From: Verrucomicrobia bacterium UBA1183
GTDB lineage: Bacteria > Verrucomicrobiota > Verrucomicrobiia > Opitutales > UBA9783
Assembly: GCA_002309885.1 (NCBI GenBank)
Contig: DBYP01000002.1
Location: forward strand, 1-8,078
Direction of reading: 5' to 3'
Length of the DNA stretch: 8,078 nt
Shown here in pieces: positions 1-6,534 of this stretch (position 1 is the first letter of the stretch; every line of letters begins with the position of its first letter). A model generated the notes under the pieces. It did not search any database and had not been told where the DNA came from. It was given only the letters and a program-made list of their open reading frames with translations. The position numbers and the translations under genes were made by a program.

Positions 1-1098
1 GGCGGAAAGGTCGGACGAAACGCGCTGTCATCGTTGGGATGCGCAGTGGTCAATACTGCCTCGATGCAGGTCGCTCGTGAAATCGGTGCTCGCTACAATA
101 ATGGCGAAGGTGACATGTCCTGGCTGACGCATAAGGTTTGCCATTTCGTCCTCGGCGGCACCGCTGCGGAATTCACCGGCGGAGATTTCCTTGCTGGCGG
201 CGCTGGCGCAGCCGTTGGAGAAATGGTCGCCGACGCCATGATCCAACGAGCTCTGGAACGCACTCGGGCGGAAGTACGTGAGCAGCTAGAAGAGCTTCGA
301 GACACTTACGGTGAATTACCGCCTTTGCAGGACGCCGAAGCGCTTACGCAATTGACCTACCTGCAGTATTTGGAATCCGAACAAGCTGAGCAAATCCGGC
401 GCATCGGACGCCTTGCCGCCGCTGGCACAGCCCTCATTGGTCATATGGACATCGAAGGCGCCGATGCCGCTGCGGATCTTGCGATTGAGTATAATAGTAT
501 CGCTTCACAGATTAAGGTTTTGAGAGCTTGGCTGGGTGCTAACTATAGGCAAATTACCTACGACGGAGTAAATTTTATTATTCCAGTAGAAGCTGTTGCG
601 AATTTAGCACAGGGAAAAGACATTATTGCTTCTTTGGCTGAAATTGGGCTTATGATTACTCCCATAGGAAAGGTTGGTAAAGGGCTTAAATTTTTAGCGG
701 TAAAAGTTTTAGATAAAACCGGTAAACCACTTATGGGTGCTTACAAAATGACCAAAGGACATCACATATTTGCAAAAAGGGCTTTCATTGGTCATGCAAC
801 ATATGATGCAAAAAATGGTTTGTGTATTAGTAATGCTATGATAAAGTTTCTGGGAGGAGACCATAAAAAATTTACAGCGGCTCAACGTCGATTGTTTACT
901 GATTTGGCAAAAGGTGGTCGCCCTAACACTTTAGTAGAACATACGAAAATAGCAGTAGAATGTTTGGTTGAAGGTAATATAGAGAGAGGTTTGGCTAGAA
1001 AAATGGTGGCTGCTGCTCTTAAGGATCTAAAAAGATCAGGAGTTAAATTTCCAACGGATATACCATGGAAAAGCCTAATTAAGGATCTTAAAAAATAG
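1..1098 (+). CDS. Polymorphic toxin A, C-terminal GHH-type HNH nuclease tip (5' partial)
   Basis: The frame is open from base 1, so the signal peptide and true start lie upstream; the ATG at 34 is internal, because toxin B has the same sequence well inside its protein. Counting from base 1, residues about 1-160 are a GC-rich module shared with toxin B: a glycine/alanine-rich hydrophobic pre-toxin segment with GGDFLAGGAGAAVGE, then a charged helical stretch. From about base 490 the DNA becomes AT-rich and the protein unrelated to toxin B. A hydrophobic linker (LMITPIGKVGKG) leads to the tip, which carries KGHHIFAKRAF (His 254-255) and further on DHKKFTAAQRRLF, GRPNTLVEH and PTDIPW. This resembles HNH/endonuclease VII-fold nuclease toxins with a GHH signature. 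The predicted role is nucleic-acid cleavage in competitor cells. Immunity A follows after 12 bases. The pre-toxin/tip layout is clear; the exact nuclease subfamily is less certain. Confidence 0.8.
   Translation, partial: GGKVGRNALSSLGCAVVNTASMQVAREIGARYNNGEGDMSWLTHKVCHFVLGGTAAEFTGGDFLAGGAGAAVGEMVADAMIQRALERTRAEVREQLEELRDTYGELPPLQDAEALTQLTYLQYLESEQAEQIRRIGRLAAAGTALIGHMDIEGADAAADLAIEYNSIASQIKVLRAWLGANYRQITYDGVNFIIPVEAVANLAQGKDIIASLAEIGLMITPIGKVGKGLKFLAVKVLDKTGKPLMGAYKMTKGHHIFAKRAFIGHATYDAKNGLCISNAMIKFLGGDHKKFTAAQRRLFTDLAKGGRPNTLVEHTKIAVECLVEGNIERGLARKMVAAALKDLKRSGVKFPTDIPWKSLIKDLKK
112..288 (+). repeat. Near-identical direct repeat, copy 1 (toxin A pre-toxin module)
   Basis: This block is repeated at 1847-2023 at a fixed offset of 1735 bases with no gaps. 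Comparing the two by eye gives 8 differences in 177 bases (positions 124, 138, 216, 237, 246, 249, 264 and 288), all silent. Bases 139-215 form a 77-base perfect match. Similarity falls on both sides, while the reading frame stays aligned upstream to base 1. The block encodes the glycine-rich hydrophobic pre-toxin segment. Confidence 0.95.
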
Positions 1099-1110
1099 GA
1101 GTACAGAAAA

Positions 1111-1551
1111 ATGGAAAAGATAGGAAAATTCTTGGAAATGTTAAAAAGTGATGAAAAAATTAATAAATTTTATAATGCGTTAAATCAGCAAATGTTTAAA
1201 AAATCAAAAATTGGAGATATTTTGCAAGAAAATATAAATGATGTGCGGGATGAAGTTTTATTTTCAATTCAAAAAATAATCGATGGAACATGGGATAATG
1301 AAGAAAGCCAAATTTTGTTTAAAAAGACTCAAAATTGGTCTTCTGAAAATAAAAAAATTCTAGAAGATTATGTAAAAGAAACTATAGACACAACCATATT
1401 GCAGATATTTCAGAGTTTGGATGATGAAGACGATTTGGATGTTGTTTATAAGCAAGGTAAAAAAAATACAATAAGTTTAAAAGAAGCCTGTAATGAAACC
1501 TATGGAAGTGTTGTAGATGCGGTAGCAGATCTGTTTGATGAAACACAATAA
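1111..1551 (+). CDS. Putative immunity protein A (unrecognised, acidic helical)
   Basis: The protein has 146 residues. I do not recognise its family. It is rich in Lys, Glu, Asp and Asn, with predicted helical stretches (EKIGKFLEMLKSDEKINKF at the N-terminus, a DDEDDLD acidic patch near residue 105), and has no signal peptide or membrane segment. It should therefore be cytoplasmic. A GGAG lies 9 bases before the ATG and the gene starts 12 bases after the stop of toxin A. By position, composition (very AT-rich, like the tip of toxin A) and size it is the expected cognate immunity protein for the GHH-type nuclease, presumably binding and blocking it. The gene overlaps the start of toxin B by 14 bases if toxin B begins at 1538. 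The immunity role is inferred from context only. Confidence 0.75.
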   Translation: MEKIGKFLEMLKSDEKINKFYNALNQQMFKKSKIGDILQENINDVRDEVLFSIQKIIDGTWDNEESQILFKKTQNWSSENKKILEDYVKETIDTTILQIFQSLDDEDDLDVVYKQGKKNTISLKEACNETYGSVVDAVADLFDETQ

Positions 1552-2947
1552 AGTCAAGATTAGCTTTATGGATTCCATAAAAAAACTTCTACTTTTGTGT
1601 TTAGCTTCCTTCCTCTTGGACAGTGAAGTTTTAGCGGCTGAAAAGGCGGCCACCAAAGGCCTCGGTTTTGGTGATGATTTAGGTCGCAACCTCCGCGAGG
1701 CTGCCATAAGAACGGGTACCACCGGGGCGATTTGCGGCGGAAAGGTCGGACGGAACGCGCTGGCGGCAGTGGGCAGTGCGGTTGTGGGCACGGTCTCAGG
1801 CAACTTGGCTCGTGAAATCGGCGCTCGCTATAGGAATGGCGATGGCGACATGTCCTGGTTGACGCATAAGGTCTGCCATTTCGTCCTCGGCGGCACCGCT
1901 GCGGAATTCACCGGCGGAGATTTCCTTGCTGGCGGCGCTGGCGCAGCCGTCGGAGAAATGGTCGCCGACGCTATGATCCAGCGCGCTCTGGAACGCACCC
2001 GGGCGGAAGTACGTGAGCAGCTGGATGCTTACCGCGCTGAGCATGGCGACTTGCCTCCATTGCGAGACGCGAAACTCGAGACGCAGCTGCGGTTTCAAGA
2101 AAATCTCATCCGTGAACGTGAAGCGCTACAAGATCGAGTCGAACGTTACGGCCGTTTAGCTGCCGCGGGAACGGCGCTGATAGGCCATATGGATATTGCT
2201 GGCGCCGATGCCGCCGCTCAAACTGCTATCGAAAACAACGCCGTTCCATCGATCGATGTGCTCATCGAAAATCAAGGTCGGAGGCTTGTTGATCAGTTGT
2301 TGGCTTACAACCGAGCTGAGATTGAGGAAGATGTCGTTGAAATGCGCGCAAATGCAGAAGCCGCGATGTTTTTTGAGCCGGCGATTACCTTCTTATGTCC
2401 TGCGTACGAACTAGCAAAACTTGGTATCCGACACTATGCCTTCGGCGAGGCGATTCCCACTTCCGAACTGGCCATGGCAGGTCTGTGCATCCTCCCTGTC
2501 GGCAAAGGCTGTGCGGTTGTTTCGAAGGGAGCATTCAAGGTCGCTGCTCGAGTAACCACGAAGATTCGTCCAGCTGCCTGGAATAGAACTACCAAGTTCG
2601 AGGGCGTCGTAGTACATCAAAGAGATAGTTTTATTGATCCCAAATATATAAGTCCTAATCCTAAGCATGGTGGTAAGTCAAATTTTCAGCGAATGGAGGC
2701 TGGCTTAGCTCCTATTGGTCCAGATGGTAATCCTATACACCTACATCATGTTTTACAAGAAGAAGGTCAACCATTAGTTGAAATAACCAGAGCGATGCAT
2801 GAAAAGTATTACTCTACGATACATATATTCTCAAAAGATAAATCGTTTAGATCTGGTATTGATAGAGCAAAACATGATACATTTCGTGAGAACTACTGGA
2901 AAAATAGAGCTAAAGATTTCGAGGAGGTTATGAGAAATGCTAAGTAA
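1538..2947 (+). CDS. Polymorphic toxin B, Sec signal peptide, LHH-type HNH nuclease tip
   Basis: The protein has 469 residues from the ATG at 1538. A TTG at 1535 and an ATG at 1568 are also possible, and none has a good ribosome site. Starting at 1568 would leave a compact signal peptide beginning MDSIKK. The hydrophobic core LLLLCLASFLL and a likely cleavage after VLA (residue 33) indicate Sec export. Residues about 35-235 are the GC-rich module shared with toxin A. A second GC-rich stretch includes a hydrophobic linker with ILPVGKG. From about base 2610 the DNA turns AT-rich and encodes a tip with GNPIHLHHVLQ (His 403-404), then EITRAMHEKYY, SGIDRAKHDTFR and YWKNRAKDF. These match the LHH family of HNH/endonuclease VII-fold toxins, predicted DNases. 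Immunity B overlaps its last 11 bases. The protein is short for a contact-dependent toxin and lacks any filamentous repeat region. Confidence 0.87.
   Translation: MKHNKVKISFMDSIKKLLLLCLASFLLDSEVLAAEKAATKGLGFGDDLGRNLREAAIRTGTTGAICGGKVGRNALAAVGSAVVGTVSGNLAREIGARYRNGDGDMSWLTHKVCHFVLGGTAAEFTGGDFLAGGAGAAVGEMVADAMIQRALERTRAEVREQLDAYRAEHGDLPPLRDAKLETQLRFQENLIREREALQDRVERYGRLAAAGTALIGHMDIAGADAAAQTAIENNAVPSIDVLIENQGRRLVDQLLAYNRAEIEEDVVEMRANAEAAMFFEPAITFLCPAYELAKLGIRHYAFGEAIPTSELAMAGLCILPVGKGCAVVSKGAFKVAARVTTKIRPAAWNRTTKFEGVVVHQRDSFIDPKYISPNPKHGGKSNFQRMEAGLAPIGPDGNPIHLHHVLQEEGQPLVEITRAMHEKYYSTIHIFSKDKSFRSGIDRAKHDTFRENYWKNRAKDFEEVMRNAK
1847..2023 (+). repeat. Near-identical direct repeat, copy 2 (toxin B pre-toxin module)
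   Basis: This is the partner of 112-288, with the same reading frame and identical encoded protein over the whole block. Immediately after it the two toxins diverge by substitutions and small indels. A conserved GHMDI.GADAAA stretch returns near 2188 in this copy and 442 in the other. There, several third positions differ, unlike in this block. Confidence 0.95.
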
Positions 2948-3449
2948 TTACGAAAAGGCAATAACCTTATTAGAGGAAATAAAAGATTTACCTCACATGC
3001 CATATCCTAAATGTCCATGTTCTGCGGAGGAGGTAAAAATTTTTGAGGAAGCTTTAAAAATACGCTTGCCACAGGATTTTATTCGATTTTCAACATATTG
3101 GGGAAATTTATCTTTTGGTGGACTAGAGGTTTTTGGGGTTAATACATATGATTTACAGGCAATTCTTGACGAACGTAATGAGGGAAGAATGCCATCAAAT
3201 CTTGTAGTAATAGAAGACACAGGATGGGATGGAGAGTTGTATTGTCTGCAGATCAACGAAAACGATCCGGATAAATCACCTGTCGTTGTCTATGTACATC
3301 CAACTGTTCCTATTGAGATTATAGCACCCGACTTCGGAACATATCTCTTACAAAGAGTTCAGCAAGAAATTGAATATCAAGAGGAAGAAAAACAAAAAGA
3401 AGCCGCCGAAGCGCTGAAACAAAAGATGACACAAGGTGAGCTGTTTTAA
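2937..3449 (+). CDS. SMI1/KNR4 (SUKH-type) immunity protein B
   Basis: The protein has 170 residues, is cytoplasmic, and has no signal peptide. The N-terminal half has the SUKH pattern: CSAEEVKIFEEALKIRLPQDFIRF, with the acidic-helix plus LP.D element, then YWGNLSFGGLEVFG. SUKH proteins are among the commonest immunity proteins to nuclease toxins and bind the toxin directly. The DNA is AT-rich like the toxin tip, consistent with tip and immunity moving together. The start is well supported: GAGGAGG at 2921-2927 lies 9 bases before the ATG, and the gene overlaps the end of toxin B by 11 bases, suggesting coupled translation. The last 25 residues are a charged Glu/Lys/Gln tail (EEEKQKEAAEALKQK) that probably forms a helix. 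The family call is confident. Pairing with the LHH nuclease rests on adjacency. Confidence 0.87.
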   Translation: MLSNYEKAITLLEEIKDLPHMPYPKCPCSAEEVKIFEEALKIRLPQDFIRFSTYWGNLSFGGLEVFGVNTYDLQAILDERNEGRMPSNLVVIEDTGWDGELYCLQINENDPDKSPVVVYVHPTVPIEIIAPDFGTYLLQRVQQEIEYQEEEKQKEAAEALKQKMTQGELF

Positions 3450-3466
3450 AGAGAGAGAAATAAGAC

Positions 3467-3504
3467 TTGACAAGCGTATGGTATTTTTAGTATGAATATA
3501 TACT
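3467..3504 (+). promoter_or_regulatory. Candidate promoter/operator of the toxin-antitoxin module
   Basis: A perfect TTGACA lies at 3467-3472. A TATGAA at 3491-3496 (18-base spacer) could serve as the -10 box; TATACT at 3499-3504 looks better but is too far from the -35. The inverted repeat AGTAT-gaatat-ATACT (3489-3504) overlaps the -10 area and further GTAT copies lie upstream at 3477 and 3481. This layout suits self-repression by the ribbon-helix-helix antitoxin. The inverted repeat is visible; its function is inferred. Confidence 0.5.
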
Positions 3505-3513
3505 GAAAACACC

Positions 3514-3780
3514 ATGAAAACACAAGTAAGCACATATCTAAGTTCGTCGTTAGCTGAGCAGCTAAGGCAGATTGCGCAGATGCAAGAAATGTCCACTTCG
3601 AGTATGTTGGGACGGATCGTTGAGCACTTTTTGTCACATGTGGGCAAATTAAAGAATATCAAAAAAATGACATTCTCTGAAATGATGGCGGAAACGGAAC
3701 GCGATTTAAGCGATGAGCATCGCCCCATTTTTCATAACGCTGAAAATTTGATTTCTTACCTCAATGGACTTAAAAACTAG
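3514..3780 (+). CDS. Ribbon-helix-helix (CopG-like) antitoxin
   Basis: The protein has 88 residues. Residues about 2-40 follow the ribbon-helix-helix pattern: a short strand (KTQVSTYLS), a helix (LAEQLRQIAQMQ), a turn (EMSTSS) and a second helix (MLGRIVEHFL), as in CopG-like repressors that bind DNA as dimers. The C-terminal part (ETERDLSDEHRPIFHNAENLI) is the likely toxin-binding segment. It should neutralise the YoeB-type RNase encoded next and repress the shared promoter. No Shine-Dalgarno sequence is visible before the ATG, which lies close behind the candidate promoter. Most characterised YoeB toxins pair with YefM/Phd-fold antitoxins, so this fold is a departure worth noting. The fold is judged from sequence pattern alone. 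Confidence 0.75.
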   Translation: MKTQVSTYLSSSLAEQLRQIAQMQEMSTSSMLGRIVEHFLSHVGKLKNIKKMTFSEMMAETERDLSDEHRPIFHNAENLISYLNGLKN

Positions 3781-4024
3781 CCGATTGTTTGACAAACAAT
3801 ACAAGGGATACAAGAATGATGCTCGGGCGTTGGCGCATTTGAATGATTTGATTCGGGCTGTAATAGAAACACCAACCGAAGGGATTGGGAAACCGGAACC
3901 TTTGAAACACTGTGATGCTCCAACTTATTCACGTCGCATAGATCGCAAAAATCGGCTTGTGTACTCTTTATACGATAATTTGATATTTTTTCGTTCCTGC
4001 CGTGGACATTACGAAGATAAATAA
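3764..4024 (+). CDS. YoeB/Txe-type mRNA interferase toxin
   Basis: The protein has 86 residues, the usual size for the family. YoeB toxins cut mRNA at the ribosomal A site. Recognisable blocks are GIGKPEPLKH (residues 40-49), SRRIDRKNRLVY (56-67) and SCRGHY (78-83). Glu45, Arg64, His82 and Tyr83 line up with the E. coli YoeB residues Glu46, Arg65, His83 and Tyr84, so the enzyme looks intact. The ATG lies 17 bases inside the end of the antitoxin gene in another frame, and there is no separate ribosome site, implying translational coupling. A variant C-terminal tail (EDK) follows the usual terminal HY. The name yoeB is not assigned because the partner is not a YefM-type protein. Confidence 0.9.
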   Translation: MDLKTSRLFDKQYKGYKNDARALAHLNDLIRAVIETPTEGIGKPEPLKHCDAPTYSRRIDRKNRLVYSLYDNLIFFRSCRGHYEDK

Positions 4025-4049
4025 GTGAAATTCAAAAAACTGACATCGC

Positions 4050-4080
4050 TTTCGTCATTTTTACTTGATTTTTGACGAAA
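4050..4080. repeat. Inverted repeat after the toxin-antitoxin module
   Basis: TTTCGTCA (4050-4057) and TGACGAAA (4073-4080) are perfect 8-base arms around a 15-base T-rich spacer. No T-run follows on either strand, so it is a weak terminator candidate. It could equally be a protein-binding site upstream of the next gene. Confidence 0.4.
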
Positions 4081-4109
4081 TCTTACTCCTAAAAACATCG
4101 AATAATCTT

Positions 4110-4138
4110 TTGCAATTTTCGGTTATTTGCCTGATAAT
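4110..4138 (+). promoter_or_regulatory. Candidate promoter for the 4147 gene
   Basis: TTGCAA (4110-4115) and GATAAT (4133-4138) are separated by 17 bases and match the sigma-70 consensus at 4/6 and 5/6 positions. The ATG at 4147 is only 9 bases after the -10 box, so a transcript starting at the usual distance would have almost no leader. Confidence 0.45.
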
Positions 4139-4146
4139 AGCTGTGT

Positions 4147-5016
4147 ATGGGAGACTTATCATTGCAGAAAATATCAGCGAATCGAAGAAATGCGCAGTTG
4201 TCAACTGGGCCGAAGACGGCATTAGGAAAGGCAAAATCGGCTTTAAATGCGGTAAAACATGGGATTTTCACGAAAGAATGTTTGAAGAACATTTCCGATG
4301 AAGAATTGCGAGACTACGAAGCGCTTAGGTTTGGCATATTTGAGAGCTTGAAACCAAAAGATCAGATGCAGGCGATTCTATGCGACAAAGTTGCTATCGA
4401 TGTTTGGCGGTTACGAAAAGTGCTTGCGTTTGAGCAAGGAGCAGCACAATTGGAGACATTGAATCTTGACACATCGGGTTCACCGGTAAATTTCAGTGAT
4501 CGAAAAGCGATTATTTACAACATGGAAAACCATAAATCTGAATCGGAAGACCTAAATCAACTTAAGAAATGGTTAACCGCTAAAGGAAACGCTAATTTTT
4601 CGGATTTGTCAGACAAAGCTTGTTGGCTCTTAGAAGAAATTGTTCAAAATTTGCAGCAACGTTTCCCAGAAAATTACAGGCACATGGATACCGAGCTTTT
4701 GGGAAACTGTAAGCACCTTGGCGAATTTTGCACATGGAATGAGCTGGATCTTAACGGGTTTAAAGCTGACATGTTAGAGAGCATCGAAAACAAATTGCGA
4801 TCAGGTAGCAACATGCCAAATTATTACGAAAATGGCATCCAAGAATTCGACCGTAAACGTTCCATTTACGAATCTGTAGCGCAATTGCCATCCGCTGAAA
4901 ACACCGACAAAGTCATTCGCTACGAGACACATCTTCAACGTTCTATTGAGAAGAATCTGCGCTTACTACGCTCTTTGCAGGGGATTGGCCAGATGAGTTT
5001 TGGGTTTGCCTGGTAA
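4147..5016 (+). CDS. Conserved protein of unknown function with N-terminal ANRRNA..STGP motif
   Basis: The protein has 289 residues and no signal peptide or membrane segment. Residues 11-39 are a basic block with the spaced pattern ANRRNAQ.STGPKT..GK, then NAVKHGIF. I recognise this pattern as the hallmark of an uncharacterised family that is often multicopy in soil and PVC-group bacteria. Conserved C-terminal features also fit: IRYETHLQRSIEKNLRLLRSLQ at about residues 256-277 matches the usual ending. The middle is helical and charged without known catalytic motifs. The basic start and stray, often multicopy occurrence hint at a link to nucleic acids or mobile DNA, but no function is known to me. 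The gene stands alone between the toxin-antitoxin module and the exported protease, probably with its own promoter and terminator. No Shine-Dalgarno sequence precedes the ATG. Confidence 0.7.
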   Translation: MGDLSLQKISANRRNAQLSTGPKTALGKAKSALNAVKHGIFTKECLKNISDEELRDYEALRFGIFESLKPKDQMQAILCDKVAIDVWRLRKVLAFEQGAAQLETLNLDTSGSPVNFSDRKAIIYNMENHKSESEDLNQLKKWLTAKGNANFSDLSDKACWLLEEIVQNLQQRFPENYRHMDTELLGNCKHLGEFCTWNELDLNGFKADMLESIENKLRSGSNMPNYYENGIQEFDRKRSIYESVAQLPSAENTDKVIRYETHLQRSIEKNLRLLRSLQGIGQMSFGFAW

Positions 5017-5021
5017 ATTAA

Positions 5022-5050
5022 CTTTTCTTAGTGAAATTTACTAAGAAAAG
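5022..5050 (+). terminator. Hairpin after the 4147 gene, likely terminator
   Basis: CTTTTCTTAGT (5022-5032) and ACTAAGAAAAG (5040-5050) form a perfect 11-bp stem with a 7-base loop, 6 bases after the stop codon. No long T-run follows, so termination efficiency is uncertain. Confidence 0.55.
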
Positions 5051-5057
5051 ATAATTG

Positions 5058-5073
5058 ACTAAGTTTTCTTAGT
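5058..5073. repeat. Second small hairpin sharing the ACTAAG/CTTAGT arms
   Basis: ACTAAG-tttt-CTTAGT is a perfect 6-bp stem with a 4-base loop, lying 7 bases after the larger hairpin and repeating its inner arms. The pair could fold in alternative ways. From here to about 5200 the DNA is AT-rich with no gene. It has scattered TTTTCT/AGAAAA copies, including the 12-base palindrome TTTTCTAGAAAA at 5176-5187 just upstream of the next gene. Confidence 0.5.
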
Positions 5074-5222
5074 GAGGCGGAAAGTATTCCATTGCGGAAC
5101 CTCTTTTGCATATGAATTTTGAAAGCTTTTTAGGCTTTTTCATAAAATTTTTCAGAAAACTAAAATTTTCTAAAGTTTTCTAGAAAATAGCCGATATATA
5201 TGGTATGGAAGCATTAAAAGCC

Positions 5223-6491
5223 ATGAAGAAATTCGAAGTCATTGGAATTTTATTTTGCCTAATGCAAACGAATTTGTGGAGCAATCCGCAGTTTACTTTA
5301 CCGGCAGGAATACCTGGGGTAACAGTAGAGATGCCACCAACAGGTAGCCGTATCAATTGCGTACGTATTCCTGTACCAAATACGAGGTGTGCGATATGGT
5401 TCCCACAAGATGGTTCCCAACCCAGTACCGCTGATGCTGGACAATGGTCCTGTGCAAATGATACAAATCCTGAAGTAACTGATTGGTGGGTAAGAGTTTT
5501 TGGAGGGAATCGAGCAGTGACTCTAAGTCATGCTGGGGTAGCTGATACATTACCAGCTCCCGGGATGTCTGGCATAGGAACTCATATTATACAAATAAAT
5601 AGGGCAGATCATCACATAACATCAATTACTTATGAAAATTGCGAAATATTATTTTGGCGAACTTTTCGTGTCGTTGCGTGTGACCCCGTAGGTAGGGTTT
5701 TGTTGTATCGTTTGCTCATTGAAATACGGCGAGCAGATACTGGTGATCGGTGGTGTTGTGGAGATAGGATTGAAACAAATGATGACAGAAATAATTTGCG
5801 GAGCCTTAGTATTATGTTTTCCGAAGATCCTTTTTCGTTTAGGTATGCTTCGCATTGTATAAATATTGATCTTAATTTTACTCCAGCTGTATCAACTTTA
5901 CAATTTAGTTCTGCCCGACATGGTGTTGTTGTCGATCAAGAAGAATGTCCTTTAGATGTAGCTCTATTTCATGAAATGTTACATTGGTTTCATTATTTAA
6001 GACACTTTGATAGGGTTTTGTCGAATAAATCACCTACCGGATTTAAGTATGCTCTCCGATGTTACTACGGAGATCTAAGCGATCTACCATTATGGGGCAC
6101 AACGGCCCCCAAAGAAGAAGATGTAGCGACCGTCTTGGGTAGTCCTAACTATGAGGTTCCTACTCTTTTAGCTTTTATGAAATCGGATGCTTTCTCGAAA
6201 TTGACCGATAAAAACATGCTACATATTCCTGCCTCAGGATCAAAAATTTGGGTTCCAATCTCTGATCGTTTTTTTAACGGAGATGATTTATCAGAAAATG
6301 CATACCGGTGCTCCAAACATTTACATATGCGATTTGGTCATAATGATTTGGATACAAATTCTTTCGATAGAAACAATCTTCCTTTACGTTACCAATTCGC
6401 TTGGAAAGTTGCAGTTGAATGTTATTTAGCGATTACCCAGCGACCTCCTGATTGGTGGTTCCTGCAACCGAACGGCGCAATAAAATTATAA
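5223..6491 (+). CDS. Exported M91-like (NleD-type) zinc metallopeptidase / effector
   Basis: The protein has 422 residues from the ATG at 5223. An ATG at 5205 adds six residues, but 5223 gives a cleaner signal peptide (MKKFEVIGILFCLMQTNLWS). Residues about 25-235 are an unrecognised Cys- and Trp-containing region with several CWF-like short motifs. At residues 250-254 lies HEMLH followed by WFH, the HExxH zinc-protease signature. Further on, EEDVATVLG (298-306) and DDLSENAYR (354-362), then RFGH, resemble the downstream conserved blocks of peptidase family M91. That family includes the type III effector NleD; one of Glu298/299 may be the third zinc ligand. M91 effectors cleave host signalling kinases; here the substrate is unknown. 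The Sec signal makes an extracellular or periplasmic target likely. The small exported protein downstream may be its partner. Confidence 0.72.
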   Translation: MKKFEVIGILFCLMQTNLWSNPQFTLPAGIPGVTVEMPPTGSRINCVRIPVPNTRCAIWFPQDGSQPSTADAGQWSCANDTNPEVTDWWVRVFGGNRAVTLSHAGVADTLPAPGMSGIGTHIIQINRADHHITSITYENCEILFWRTFRVVACDPVGRVLLYRLLIEIRRADTGDRWCCGDRIETNDDRNNLRSLSIMFSEDPFSFRYASHCINIDLNFTPAVSTLQFSSARHGVVVDQEECPLDVALFHEMLHWFHYLRHFDRVLSNKSPTGFKYALRCYYGDLSDLPLWGTTAPKEEDVATVLGSPNYEVPTLLAFMKSDAFSKLTDKNMLHIPASGSKIWVPISDRFFNGDDLSENAYRCSKHLHMRFGHNDLDTNSFDRNNLPLRYQFAWKVAVECYLAITQRPPDWWFLQPNGAIKL

Positions 6492-6498
6492 AAACAAA

Positions 6499-6527
6499 TT
6501 GACAAATAACAATTATCAACAAACAAT
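6499..6527 (+). promoter_or_regulatory. Weak candidate promoter for the small exported protein
   Basis: A perfect TTGACA at 6499-6504 is followed after 17 bases by AACAAT (6522-6527), a 4/6 match to the -10 consensus. The ATG at 6535 is 7 bases further, so its transcript would be nearly leaderless. If real, it would let the small gene be expressed separately from the metalloprotease. Confidence 0.35.
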
Positions 6528-6534
6528 CAAAATC

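Noticed and set aside
28..305. Minus-strand open frames opposite toxin A
   Set aside because: They lie wholly inside a GC-rich coding block and mirror its codon bias; the same shadow appears opposite toxin B around 1796-2098.
1477..1803. Minus-strand 108-residue frame over the immunity A/toxin B junction
   Set aside because: It is antisense to the signal peptide and glycine-rich start of toxin B and shows no recognisable protein features.
4065..4301. Plus-strand 78-residue frame before and inside the 4147 gene
   Set aside because: It overlaps the conserved ANRRNA motif region in another frame and has no ribosome site or family resemblance.
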